Shown: piece after piece, positions 1 through 7,978 of the stretch
Layout of the letters: every line of letters begins with the position of its first letter
Position numbering within the stretch: position 1 is the first letter of the stretch
Origin: Thermoplasmata archaeon
GTDB taxonomy: Archaea > Thermoplasmatota > Thermoplasmata > Thermoplasmatales > Thermoplasmataceae
Length of the DNA: 17,011 nt
Reading direction: 5' to 3'
Assembly (NCBI GenBank): GCA_021792045.1
Contig: JAJYVJ010000024.1
Location: forward strand, 1 to 17,011
Notes under the pieces: model-generated
The model's database searches: none
What the model was told of the DNA's origin: nothing
Seen by the model: only the letters and a program-made list of their open reading frames with translations
Program-made: the position numbers and the translations under genes

Positions 1-1439
1 CTGCAATTGCATCTTTCTTCTTCAAGAAGCACACCTTTGAGTATGCTCTTGGCGTTTCAGCTGCAGTACTTGTAGTAATAGTATTTTACAGTGTGCTCAG
101 ATTTCATTCTGGATACACTGGAGGGTACATCTCTATTTTCACCTACACCCTCGCAAGCAAGATTGGCATCTTCTTCTCCATAGGCGTAAGCAGCTTCAGT
201 GATGCGCTTCTCCTGCTTTCAGCAATAGTCATTTTCGTTGCAGTTGCAATAACTAGGAAGAAGGATTACGCCCCATCTATCTACAGCTTCATGATCCTCA
301 TTGAAATAGGTCTTTTTGGTATTCTTATATCAAGGGATTTTCTTTTCTTCTACATTTTTTGGGAAGTGGTTTTGATACCCGCATATTTCATTGTTGCCGA
401 GTTTGGAGGCAAGAACAAGGATCACGTTTCCCTCAAGTTCTTCGTATACACCCATATAGGGTCGGTCTTTCTTCTGCTTGCGATATTCACTGTTTATTCC
501 TTTTATTACATTCATACGGGAATTTTTACCTTCCAAATATCCAGCCTGATGTCGGTGAAATACTTCGCTATGATACCGACAACACTCAAGTATTTCGCAA
601 TATTTGGTTTCCTATTTTCATTTCTTGTAAAACTTCCATCGTTTCCGATTCACTCATGGCTCCCTGATACTTACGAAACTGCCCCTTATCCTGGTACAGT
701 TATCCTCGCTGGCGGTCTCTCTATAATGGGAGGCTACGGTCTATTCGGAATACTGCTCCCTGTGGGATCACTCCTTGGAAACACAGTATTGTATATTCTG
801 ATCGGCCTTGGCATAATGAGCCTGATTTATTTTGCGCTTTCAGCTATGATGCAGTATAGCCTGAAGAGAATGATGGCATTTGCAAGTGCAGCTGCCATGG
901 GTTTCGTAACTTTATCCTTCGGTGCCGGTATTCTTGAAACTGGTATAGAACAACCACTTGAACTTGCTGGAGGAATGTATCAAATACTCGCCCACGGGCT
1001 CATTATGACACTGATATTTGCTGCGTTATATTTCATTAACCAGAAAGCAGGAAGTGACAACATATATTCACTGGGTGGTGTATTCCGGGAGATGCCAGTT
1101 CTTAGTTCGAGCCTTCTTGTAGGACTACTTGCGTCACTTGGCTTACCCGGTTTTGCAGGTTTCATAGGAGAATTCTCCGTACTCGTGGGTTCGTTCCAGG
1201 CTATTGGGTGGATTATCATTCTTGTCATTTTTGCTATGATAATAACTGCGGCGTATCATATCTGGGCTGCACAGCGTTCGCTGTATGGGCCGTATAATGA
1301 GCATCTTGGAGCAATAAAGGATGTTTCCGCTGCTCAGTTCTCAATACTTCTGTTTATGATGATTGCAATATTCATCTTCGGAATCGTTCCTAATTTATAC
1401 TATGGTTCTTTTCTCGCTTATCTGGGGGCTTTGATATGA
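1..1439 (+). CDS. nuoM: NADH-quinone oxidoreductase (complex I) subunit M, 5' end missing
   Basis: This is one of the antiporter-like, proton-pumping membrane subunits of respiratory complex I. The reading frame is open to the left edge: 30 codons lie in frame before the GTG at 93, and they encode the basic, hydrophobic start of the protein. The true start is therefore outside the window and the GTG is internal. The visible part has 478 residues of a family that is usually about 480-510. It is nearly all membrane helices. Family landmarks are present: FWEVVLIP (helix 5 glutamate, codon at 363), LVKLPSFPIHSWLPDTYE (helix 7 lysine, codon at 630), SLKRMMAFASAAAMGF and GFAGFIGEF. The stop overlaps the nuoN start (ATGA at 1436-1439), so the two are in one operon. 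The identity rests on these motifs and on nuoN following directly. Confidence 0.95.
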   Translation, partial: AIASFFFKKHTFEYALGVSAAVLVVIVFYSVLRFHSGYTGGYISIFTYTLASKIGIFFSIGVSSFSDALLLLSAIVIFVAVAITRKKDYAPSIYSFMILIEIGLFGILISRDFLFFYIFWEVVLIPAYFIVAEFGGKNKDHVSLKFFVYTHIGSVFLLLAIFTVYSFYYIHTGIFTFQISSLMSVKYFAMIPTTLKYFAIFGFLFSFLVKLPSFPIHSWLPDTYETAPYPGTVILAGGLSIMGGYGLFGILLPVGSLLGNTVLYILIGLGIMSLIYFALSAMMQYSLKRMMAFASAAAMGFVTLSFGAGILETGIEQPLELAGGMYQILAHGLIMTLIFAALYFINQKAGSDNIYSLGGVFREMPVLSSSLLVGLLASLGLPGFAGFIGEFSVLVGSFQAIGWIIILVIFAMIITAAYHIWAAQRSLYGPYNEHLGAIKDVSAAQFSILLFMMIAIFIFGIVPNLYYGSFLAYLGALI

Positions 1440-2884
1440 TCGATCAGTTCTTCTCTGCTTTAGGTTCAAACATATTCTATGCATTTATTCCCGTAATATT
1501 TCTTGGAATATTTGGATTCGTAGTTCTATCGCTAGGGTTTGTGAATGCACCAAAGAAGATTGTTGCGTGGCTCACGTTTGCAGTTCTTGCAGTTACAGCC
1601 ATTCTTATCTACTTTATGGAACCAACCAATTCGACTTTTTATTATGGGACATTTGTGTTTAACAAATTCGGTATATATTTCGCAATAATAATGCTCATTT
1701 CCGGAATGCTTGTAACGATCCCCGCGCTTCTCGGAATTCATCAGAAGAGCGAGATATTCTACTCCACCCTGATATTTGTTTCAGTAGGGATGGTAATTGC
1801 TGCATTCAGTCTTAACCTGATTACAATATTTATCGCATTTGAATCGGTAAGTATAGGGACATATGTTCTTTCAAGCTTTGGGAAGAGCAAGAGAAATCTT
1901 GAAGGTTCAATCAAGTACTTTTTCACTGGGACAATAGCAACAGCATTTATCCTTTTCGGGACATCATTCTTCTTCTTAGGCACCGGATCGTTCAATCTCT
2001 CTGTCCTTAGCGCTGTTAAACCTGCCCCTGAAATTACACTTGCTTTGATATTCCTGATCATTGGTTTTGGTTTCAAAATGGCCATATTCCCAATGCACCA
2101 GTGGGCAATTGATACATACGATGGAACGGAAAACTCTGTTTCCGCTTTTCTTGCTGCAGGGAGCAAGATATTGGCTTATCTTATTATCCTAAGAGTATTT
2201 ATTGTCGGTTTCTCATCGGATGGCGTAGACGTGTATTACCTGTTTGTGATACTGTCAATTCTCACAATGACATATGGTAACATAGTTGCTCTTTCCGAGA
2301 CAAATTTAAAGAGAATGCTTGCATATTCCAGTGTTGCCCAGGCTGGTTACTTGATCCTTATCCCTGCGTTGATTGGGGCTGTTGGAATCTCTGATACCAG
2401 TGTTTTCAACCTTGCTATTGCGTCCGCAATATATTATTCTCTTGTGTACATATTCATGAAAGGGGGATCATTCCTGATGATCAACACGCTAAAGAACGAG
2501 AACGCACAGATATCCGACCTCTCTGGACTTAGCAAAAAGGCCCCCGGTACAGCGGTTAGTTTTGCAATTCTCCTCCTTGCGCTTGGAGGAATACCGATAA
2601 CAGGTGGCTTCTTCGCTAAATATTTCGTGTTTCTATCACTGGTTGCTGGTGGCCTATGGTGGCTCGCAATAATAGCAATCATAAATAGTGCAATTTCGGT
2701 CTTTTATTATTTCCGGGTAATACTTTACATGTTTGGTAAGCCCCCGGAAAAGAGTGATAATATGATCCTAAACGCGTCCACAAAGGTCCCGGTTATTGTT
2801 TCAGCTTTCATAACCGTTGGTCTCTCGATCCTAATAATATACCTACCGGTCCTGGAGACAGCAGCAAAGGGGTTATTTTCATGA
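1436..2884 (+). CDS. nuoN: NADH-quinone oxidoreductase (complex I) subunit N
   Basis: Encodes an antiporter-like membrane subunit of complex I (482 residues, close to the bacterial length of about 485). The charged residues of the proton channel can be seen: E136 in FIAFESVSIGTYVL, K160 in GSIKYFFTG, K214 and H221 in GFKMAIFPMHQW, and K244 in SAFLAAGSKILAY. NLKRMLAYSSVAQAGY and GIPITGGFFAKYFVF are also typical of NuoN rather than NuoL or NuoM. The start ATG overlaps the nuoM stop, implying translational coupling. The downstream small gene begins only nine bases after the stop. In archaea that lack the NuoEFG NADH module, the electron donor is often not NADH; this window does not show the other subunits, so the donor cannot be settled here. 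Confidence 0.95.
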   Translation: MIDQFFSALGSNIFYAFIPVIFLGIFGFVVLSLGFVNAPKKIVAWLTFAVLAVTAILIYFMEPTNSTFYYGTFVFNKFGIYFAIIMLISGMLVTIPALLGIHQKSEIFYSTLIFVSVGMVIAAFSLNLITIFIAFESVSIGTYVLSSFGKSKRNLEGSIKYFFTGTIATAFILFGTSFFFLGTGSFNLSVLSAVKPAPEITLALIFLIIGFGFKMAIFPMHQWAIDTYDGTENSVSAFLAAGSKILAYLIILRVFIVGFSSDGVDVYYLFVILSILTMTYGNIVALSETNLKRMLAYSSVAQAGYLILIPALIGAVGISDTSVFNLAIASAIYYSLVYIFMKGGSFLMINTLKNENAQISDLSGLSKKAPGTAVSFAILLLALGGIPITGGFFAKYFVFLSLVAGGLWWLAIIAIINSAISVFYYFRVILYMFGKPPEKSDNMILNASTKVPVIVSAFITVGLSILIIYLPVLETAAKGLFS

Positions 2885-2893
2885 GGTGTCAAA

Positions 2894-3259
2894 ATGCCAT
2901 TCTCATCTGATATTGAGATAATTAAAAGTGCGATTATGTATGGAGATATCGGAGATGCAGTGTCCTTGATCGATGACAGACTCAGGTCATTTAGTAGATA
3001 TGAATCCGATCGAAAGAACGACAAGAAACAGAAATACGCCAAGTTCCTCAAGTATCTGAAAGACACACTTTCCGGAAATATTTCCGTTGACGAGTTCAGA
3101 AAAATTGTTGAAACTAATGCATATGATAACTGGTTCTCTCAGGATAGCTCAGCTATAAAACAATTTCTGGATTCGTTCTGCTATTTTCTTAACATATCCC
3201 TAGATAGATACGATGTCAAGTACCCTTTGTACGATGAAAAGAGGTGCGACGACGCATGA
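2894..3259 (+). CDS. Small uncharacterised soluble protein at the end of the nuo operon
   Basis: A 121-residue protein I do not recognise. It starts nine bases after the nuoN stop, with a Shine-Dalgarno-like GAGGTG at 2884-2889 about four bases before the ATG, so it is very probably co-transcribed with nuoMN. It has no membrane segment or signal peptide. It is rich in charged and aromatic residues and looks largely helical: a first half with two acidic/basic helices (roughly residues 6-50) and a second half with several aromatics, ending in a Tyr/Asp/Lys-rich tail. Its stop codon overlaps the next start (ATGA at 3256-3259). Its position suggests a role in assembly, electron input or regulation of complex I, but that is inference only. 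Confidence 0.85.
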   Translation: MPFSSDIEIIKSAIMYGDIGDAVSLIDDRLRSFSRYESDRKNDKKQKYAKFLKYLKDTLSGNISVDEFRKIVETNAYDNWFSQDSSAIKQFLDSFCYFLNISLDRYDVKYPLYDEKRCDDA

Positions 3260-3507
3260 ACTCTTTTGAGCGATGTTTTGATCATATCGAAGAGGATGCA
3301 CTATCCGCCGCAGAATGCATTCATTGCCTCAAGAAGAATGGTGAGACCGTTTTCTTCAGCGAAAAGCTTGGAAGGCTTGCTCTTGGGAGAGAGATCTATG
3401 ATGATCGTTTTGTCGATAAGATGCAGGGGCTCTCGGATCTACTTGGAATAAAGACCCTTGAAGACTATCAGAATGCGGATAGAAAGTATAATCTGACTAT
3501 GTATTGA
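3256..3507 (+). CDS. Small uncharacterised cysteine-containing protein, last gene of the nuo operon
   Basis: An 83-residue protein of unknown function. I chose the ATG at 3256 because it overlaps the preceding stop (ATGA) and has GAGGTG at 3241-3246 at suitable spacing; the in-frame GTG at 3244 lies inside that same GAGGTG and is less likely. The protein is soluble and acidic in its first half. Three cysteines lie near the N terminus: Cys7 and a CxxC pair in AAECIHCLKKNG, which could bind a metal or form a disulfide. The middle contains LGRLALGREIYDDRFVDKMQ and resembles no family I can name. Its overlap with the previous gene makes the two a likely functional pair attached to the complex I operon. 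Confidence 0.8.
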   Translation: MNSFERCFDHIEEDALSAAECIHCLKKNGETVFFSEKLGRLALGREIYDDRFVDKMQGLSDLLGIKTLEDYQNADRKYNLTMY

Positions 3508-3543
3508 TGAAATGATCCTGGAAATTCTCGTTGTAGCTAAAAA

Positions 3544-3555
3544 GTGTTTTTATAC
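3544..3555 (+). promoter_or_regulatory. TATA-like box before the radical SAM gene
   Basis: GTGTTTTTATAC lies in the 74-base gap after the nuo operon. The TATA-like core is centred near 3550, about 30 bases before the ATG at 3582, which would give a very short leader. A GGGGGAG at 3567-3573 is an alternative Shine-Dalgarno signal if transcription starts a little further upstream. Confidence 0.45.
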
Positions 3556-3581
3556 GATTCGGTACTGGGGGAGATAGACTT

Positions 3582-5432
3582 ATGAATTATGACCTCGTTC
3601 TTCTGCACCCTCCAAGCGTTTATGATTTTCGTGACAAGATACAGTTCATGGGTCCAGTCAGCGACGTCGTGCCTTCGACATCCGTATTCGAGATGTATCC
3701 TGTTGGATTCACAAGTATAGGCGGTTATCTGGAACGTTTTGGCTATAAGGTTAAGATAATTAATATAGCTAACAGGATGCTTTTGAATCCAAATTTCGAT
3801 GTTGAAAAGAAGATAAAGGCCACAAAGAGCAGAGTTTATGGAATAGGTCTTCATTGGCTCCCTCATGCTCAAGGAAGTTTGGAGTTGGCAAAGATTATCA
3901 GAAAATATCACCCTGAGGCAAAGATTATTTTTGGTGGCCTTTCTTCTACTTATTTTCACATGGATCTCATTAAGCGGGACTACATCGATTGCGTATTTCG
4001 TGGTGATTCTACGGAGAAACCCATTGCATTATTTATGCGATTAATGGAACTTGGGAAGGATGATTTCTCTCCTGTTCCAAACCTTACATGGAAGGACGGG
4101 AATGGAAAGATAGTCATAAATCCTGTAACATTCATTCCAGACAATCTGGATTACGTCAATGTTCCAGACTACAGATATGCAATTCGATCTGTTTTCAAAT
4201 ATTGGAATTTTGCTGATCCTCTACCTTACAGGGACTGGTTAAACTACCCGAATACCGCCCTTTTAACTGTTCGTGGGTGTACGCAGGGATGTATAATTTG
4301 TGGGGGGTCCCGTACGGGCTACGCAATGAACTGTGAAAGAAATCATGTATCTCCAAGATCACCGGAGAAACTTATAGAAGATATAAAATTCATTCAAAGG
4401 TTCAGCCGTGCCCCAATATTTGTGATAGGTGATATCAGGCAGACTGGAAAGAAATACTCGGACAGGCTCCTTGAATTACTCTCTTCTGTACAGGTGAAAA
4501 ACGAATTCGTTTTTGAACTATTCCAGTACGCGGATGAGGAATTTTTTGAAAAAATAGAACGCTCAGTTCCGCGTTATAGTATAGAGATCACACTCGAGAC
4601 ATACGACGAAGAGTTGAGAAAAAAGAATGGGAAATTTGTTAGCTCAAACGACAAGCTAATAGATACACTGAATTTCGCACTAAAGCACGGTTGCATGAAA
4701 ATCGACTTATTTTTTATGGTCGGCCTTCCACACCAATCCTATGAAAGTGCGATGAAAAACGTGGATTTCTGTAAGGAGATATTTAACAGATGCGGAAAAA
4801 ATAAGAAAGTTTCATTTTTCATAGCACCATTGGCTCCATTTCTAGATCCTGCGAGTAAAGGTTACGAGAATCCGGAATTTTTTGGTTACAAAAAGTTCGC
4901 AAAAACCATAGATGATCATGTAAATCTATTGCTTGAACCCTCATGGGAATACACCCTGAGCTATGAAACAGATTTGATGACTCGTGCAGAAATTGTTAGA
5001 GCCACATATCGGAGTTCCAAAGAACTTAATGAATTCAAGTTTCAGAATGGGTTGATTGACAAGAGCACCTACCTTGATATAAAACACAAGATAGATCGAT
5101 CTATGGAATTCATAGAGAAAATAGAAAATATAAAATTGAAACCAGATGATGAACAGCAAATTTTACTTCGCGCTGTGAAAAATGAACTGAAGAGTATAAA
5201 ATCGCACGAAATATGCGGGGACCATGAACTGAAGTGGGAAGTAAAGAAGAATTATGCAAATTTACTCAGTCTTTTGATAGTAGGAGTTGGTCTTCTTTTT
5301 GATGAATGGAAAACCGAGCTCAGAACGCACTGGGGACATGATAAGGCTGATTATCCAGAAATTCGTGAGCTCCTTGCAGAGACGCTTTTGAACGAGCATA
5401 CATCCAGTCCCCAAACAGCATTACTTCGTTAG
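3582..5432 (+). CDS. B12-binding-domain radical SAM protein (resembles the Ta0216 family)
   Basis: A 616-residue radical SAM enzyme with an N-terminal cobalamin-binding-type domain (about residues 1-200). That domain shows the pattern YPVGFTSIGGYL, GLHWLPHAQGSLELAK and, at about 114-121, KIIFGGLS. The DxHxxG cobalamin-histidine motif is absent, as is usual in B12-dependent radical SAM proteins. The radical SAM core follows, with the cluster motif CTQGCIIC (C233, C237, C240) that binds [4Fe-4S] and S-adenosylmethionine, then FVIGDIRQTG, SIEITLETYDEE and FFMVGLPHQSYESA, all typical of the barrel. The last 150 or so residues are a charged helical extension. From memory, Thermoplasma carries a family named after Ta0216 with this architecture; I cannot verify the match here. 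The substrate is unknown; such proteins methylate or rearrange unactivated carbons. It seems to be a single-gene unit with its own promoter. Confidence 0.85.
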   Translation: MNYDLVLLHPPSVYDFRDKIQFMGPVSDVVPSTSVFEMYPVGFTSIGGYLERFGYKVKIINIANRMLLNPNFDVEKKIKATKSRVYGIGLHWLPHAQGSLELAKIIRKYHPEAKIIFGGLSSTYFHMDLIKRDYIDCVFRGDSTEKPIALFMRLMELGKDDFSPVPNLTWKDGNGKIVINPVTFIPDNLDYVNVPDYRYAIRSVFKYWNFADPLPYRDWLNYPNTALLTVRGCTQGCIICGGSRTGYAMNCERNHVSPRSPEKLIEDIKFIQRFSRAPIFVIGDIRQTGKKYSDRLLELLSSVQVKNEFVFELFQYADEEFFEKIERSVPRYSIEITLETYDEELRKKNGKFVSSNDKLIDTLNFALKHGCMKIDLFFMVGLPHQSYESAMKNVDFCKEIFNRCGKNKKVSFFIAPLAPFLDPASKGYENPEFFGYKKFAKTIDDHVNLLLEPSWEYTLSYETDLMTRAEIVRATYRSSKELNEFKFQNGLIDKSTYLDIKHKIDRSMEFIEKIENIKLKPDDEQQILLRAVKNELKSIKSHEICGDHELKWEVKKNYANLLSLLIVGVGLLFDEWKTELRTHWGHDKADYPEIRELLAETLLNEHTSSPQTALLR

Positions 5433-5807
5433 ATACCAGATGCAAGAGTGGCTTCTCTCCTGACTTTGAAGTTGAGTTTTCTATTTCAAAAGTTGCCGGT
5501 GAAATCGCCATGGACTTGAATTCTCCTCGACCCGAAAATAGTCTGTACCTTATATCAAGCTATCTGACTTTAAGGATGCAGGCACACATGAAGCAATATG
5601 CGATCCGATCTCTTTCACTTCTGTCTAGCCAGTGGAAGAACGTGATGTGTTTACGGAAACAAAGCAGTTTCGCTCGTTTTCTTTCCCCTCTTGTGAAAAA
5701 GACTTTCTGCTTGTATATGTTAAAGTGTTTTTGACTACGCATTAAGCCCTTTGTGCCTTCTCCGTTTATTATCTCACATATTGTATGTTTATAGATCTAT
5801 CTCTATT
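5433..5807 (+). other. Gene-poor stretch between the radical SAM gene and arsB
   Basis: These 375 bases hold no gene I can assign with confidence. From 5369 to 5734 one frame, shifted relative to the radical SAM gene, stays open and has coding-like codons for about the first 50 triplets (for example the codons for DFEVEFSISKVAGEIAMDL). It could be a frameshifted remnant or a small gene, treated separately. The last 70 bases are AT-rich and contain TATA-like stretches (near 5763-5770 and 5788-5793) that may belong to the arsB promoter. No tRNA, repeat or clear terminator hairpin was seen. Confidence 0.5.
5510..5734 (+). CDS. Possible small basic protein or decayed coding remnant
   Basis: A doubtful 74-codon ORF. 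In its favour, the ATG has a Shine-Dalgarno-like GGTGA at 5498-5502 with seven bases of spacing. Against it, the frame is open and coding-like already upstream of this ATG back to 5369, with no other start codon, which fits a frameshifted remnant better. The predicted product has a middle portion that could form a helix (ISSYLTLRMQAHMKQYAIRS) and a basic tail with three cysteines. I recognise no family. Either reading is weakly supported. Confidence 0.25.
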   Translation: MDLNSPRPENSLYLISSYLTLRMQAHMKQYAIRSLSLLSSQWKNVMCLRKQSSFARFLSPLVKKTFCLYMLKCF

Positions 5808-7133
5808 ATGAAGTATATATCTAACGTTGTTATTCCAGCCTGTTGGTCAAGGGTGGACCCTTTAAAGTTTTCAGAGTCGTTGATTATATTTTCGGCCACT
5901 ATGTTTCTGGTAATCAAAAAACCCTTCGGTATCGGTATAGGGTACTCCTCCCTTATTGGGGCGGCCTTAACTCTTATCCTCGGGCTTACGACATTCAATC
6001 AGGTCATAATTGTGTGGGATATTGTTTGGAACGCCACATTCACCTTCGTCGCCATAATAGTTCTCTCAATGATATACGATGAGATTGGTTTTTTTGACGA
6101 GATAGCCAAAAAGATTACGGAGCATTCAAATGGATCAATAAGACTATTGTTTGTGTTGATGATTCTTCTCGGTTCAGTTGTATCTGCACTTTTTGCCAAC
6201 GATGGCGCTGTGCTTGTGCTGACCCCTATCGTACTCTCTCTTGTAAGGAATCTTGGATTAGACAAAAAGGCACAGATAGCTTTCGTAATTTCCATAGGTT
6301 TCATATCAGACACCGCAAGCGTACCGCTGACAATAAGCAACCTCGTGAATATAATAACGGCTGGATATTTCAAAATTGATTTTATACAATACTTTAGTGT
6401 TATGTATCTGCCTTATATTGTTTCCGTTCTGGCATCGCTAACGGTCCTTTGGTTATTTTTCCATTCGTCGCTTCCGAGAGCAGTGACACCAAAAGTACCT
6501 CCTGCAAGTGGACTCCCAGTCCGTGATCCGGCTATGATCAAAGCGGGTATACCAGTTCTGGTCTCGCTCATCGCCCTATATGCGATTACGGGCGTCTATG
6601 GAATTCCGATATCATTTATCGCCGTTCCTGTTGTTGGAATTCTTCTTGTTATTGTATCACTGAGAAAATCAGTAAGTGCACGGAGAGTGCTAAAAGAGGC
6701 CCCTTGGCAAATTGTTCTTTTCTCGATTGGAATGTATATCATAGTTTTCGGTCTGGGTTACAATGGTTTTATCGGTCTACTTTCTGGCCTCATTCTCCGC
6801 ATCTCCTCTTTTCCAGGTCCATTGCCGCTGTTACTTTCTGGTTACCTTTTTTCGGGCATGGCATCAGTAATGAACAATCTACCCTCTGTTATGCTTGGCA
6901 ACCTCGCGATCCCTTTGTCGCTGTCAAATACTCATCTCGCCTATGCAAACATCATAGGGAATGACATAGGGACAAAATTCACTCCTATAGGTTCTCTTGC
7001 GACACTCTTGTGGTTGAATTCGCTTGATAAAAACAGCGGGATAAAGATTTCATATGGCTATTACATGAAAGTTGGCTTAATCATCTGCATTCCAGTGCTT
7101 ACAATAACATTGATATCACTTTATTTCGTTTAG
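5808..7133 (+). CDS. arsB: Arsenite/antimonite efflux permease ArsB
   Basis: An integral membrane transporter that extrudes arsenite and antimonite, driven by proton motive force or by ArsA ATPase where present. The protein follows the bacterial ArsB pattern along its whole length: WNATFTFVAIIVLSMIYDE, ALFANDGAVLVLTPIV, ISDTASVPLTISNLVNII, APWQIVLFSIGMYIIVFGL, ASVMNNLPSVMLGNL and IGTKFTPIGSLATLLWL. The start is uncertain. The ATG at 5808 gives 441 residues. The in-frame GTG at 5853 gives 426, nearer the 429 of Escherichia coli ArsB, whose first helix aligns with SLIIFSATMFLVIKKPFGIG, and it would suit the TATA-like box at 5811-5821. No ArsR, ArsA or ArsC gene lies nearby. It converges on tatC, 21 bases from that stop. 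Confidence 0.93.
   Translation: MKYISNVVIPACWSRVDPLKFSESLIIFSATMFLVIKKPFGIGIGYSSLIGAALTLILGLTTFNQVIIVWDIVWNATFTFVAIIVLSMIYDEIGFFDEIAKKITEHSNGSIRLLFVLMILLGSVVSALFANDGAVLVLTPIVLSLVRNLGLDKKAQIAFVISIGFISDTASVPLTISNLVNIITAGYFKIDFIQYFSVMYLPYIVSVLASLTVLWLFFHSSLPRAVTPKVPPASGLPVRDPAMIKAGIPVLVSLIALYAITGVYGIPISFIAVPVVGILLVIVSLRKSVSARRVLKEAPWQIVLFSIGMYIIVFGLGYNGFIGLLSGLILRISSFPGPLPLLLSGYLFSGMASVMNNLPSVMLGNLAIPLSLSNTHLAYANIIGNDIGTKFTPIGSLATLLWLNSLDKNSGIKISYGYYMKVGLIICIPVLTITLISLYFV
5811..5821 (+). promoter_or_regulatory. TATA-like box, possible arsB promoter
   Basis: AAGTATATATC is a good archaeal TATA-like sequence. If used, transcription would start near 5842, which would favour the GTG at 5853 as the arsB start over the upstream ATG at 5808. 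It overlaps the first codons of the longer form, so only one of the two readings can be right. Confidence 0.35.
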
Positions 7134-7154
7134 CTGTAGCTATTGAAAAGGTGT

Positions 7155-7976
7155 TTAGGACTCGGAGGTGAAACTTGTATTCTGCGCTGCCACCTTTTTC
7201 TCGTACCTTTTAGAGAAATACGCTCCAAGAAAATAGAGGGAGATAATTGGTATGGACATGATAATCATGGTGAATCCTAGAACACCTGGTGAAAAAATCC
7301 ATCCAAAAACGAGTGCTCCGATAATAGCATATCTCCAGTGGCTAATCCAGAATCCAGAAGAAACCATTCCAGCACGGGTCAATCCGTACATTATAACTGG
7401 GGTCTCGAACGCCAATCCAAAAGAAAGCATGTATAACAGAAGAAAAGACGTAAAATTTGAAATTCCCATTGTCGGGGTAGAGTTAACTCCAATGTCAAAT
7501 TCCTTAAAAATTATAAACAATGCTGGTGCAATCAGCCAGAGGCCGATAAATGCTCCTATTGCGAATAATATAGTTGCAGGTATCGTAATTGTCTTGATCA
7601 GAGATTTTTCACTCTTCTTCAAGGCTGGACCAATAAATTTCGCAAGTTCAACGACAATTACGGGCATGCTAACAACGAGACTTATGAAAAGTGCAATGTA
7701 AACATTCGCTACAACACCGTTGGTCGGGCTTACTATAATGAGTTTAGTACCAGCTGGAAGCACATGGTCCTCAAGTATTACGAGGAGTTGCGAGGGCATA
7801 TTCCTATAAACGTCCGGGTAAAGAAAAAGGAAAGAGCGCCCAAAGATCGTAACTTTGTGAATCCCGAAAAGGAGGAAAAACGCAAATATTCCCAAAAAGA
7901 AATAAACAATGTGGATAACCGATTTCCTTAGATCAGCAATATGCCGAGAAATAACGGTAAAGAAATTATCATCCAT
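7155..7976 (-). CDS. tatC: Sec-independent (twin-arginine) translocase subunit TatC
   Basis: The multi-spanning receptor of the Tat pathway, which recognises twin-arginine signal peptides and exports folded proteins. It has 273 residues and about six membrane helices. Conserved features are HIADLRKS at residues 12-19 (the HLxELR-like N terminus), SPTNGVVANVYIALF at 83-97, F114 and E123 in FIGPALKKSE (matching F94 and E103 of the E. coli protein, which contact the signal peptide) and FETPV at 190-194 (matching E170). The first extracytoplasmic loop, about residues 42-85, has an Asp/Arg-containing segment that looks longer than in bacteria. It starts two bases after the tatA stop, in one operon. 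Confidence 0.95.
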   Translation of the reverse strand: MDDNFFTVISRHIADLRKSVIHIVYFFLGIFAFFLLFGIHKVTIFGRSFLFLYPDVYRNMPSQLLVILEDHVLPAGTKLIIVSPTNGVVANVYIALFISLVVSMPVIVVELAKFIGPALKKSEKSLIKTITIPATILFAIGAFIGLWLIAPALFIIFKEFDIGVNSTPTMGISNFTSFLLLYMLSFGLAFETPVIMYGLTRAGMVSSGFWISHWRYAIIGALVFGWIFSPGVLGFTMIIMSIPIISLYFLGAYFSKRYEKKVAAQNTSFTSES

Positions 7977-7978
7977 AA

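Noticed and set aside
93..95. GTG as the start of nuoM
   Set aside because: The frame is open for 30 further codons to the window edge and these encode the expected N-terminal helix region.
1759..2166. Minus-strand ORF of 135 codons opposite nuoN
   Set aside because: It lies entirely within nuoN, has no recognisable domain or ribosome binding site, and its residue make-up is that of an antisense shadow of a membrane protein gene.
2725..3066. Minus-strand ORF of 113 codons across the end of nuoN and the start of the next gene
   Set aside because: It opposes two well-supported operon genes with coupled starts; no motif supports it.
3541..3551. AAAGTGTTTTT shared with 5722-5732, as a possible regulatory repeat before two genes
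   Set aside because: Only 11 bases, low complexity, and its second copy is not at a matching distance from a start codon; chance is likely.
3537..3959. Minus-strand ORF of 140 codons opposite the radical SAM start
   Set aside because: It covers the promoter and N-terminal domain of the radical SAM gene; no recognisable protein features.
7252..7701. Plus-strand ORF of 149 codons
   Set aside because: It is the antisense frame of tatC, whose motifs are unmistakable.
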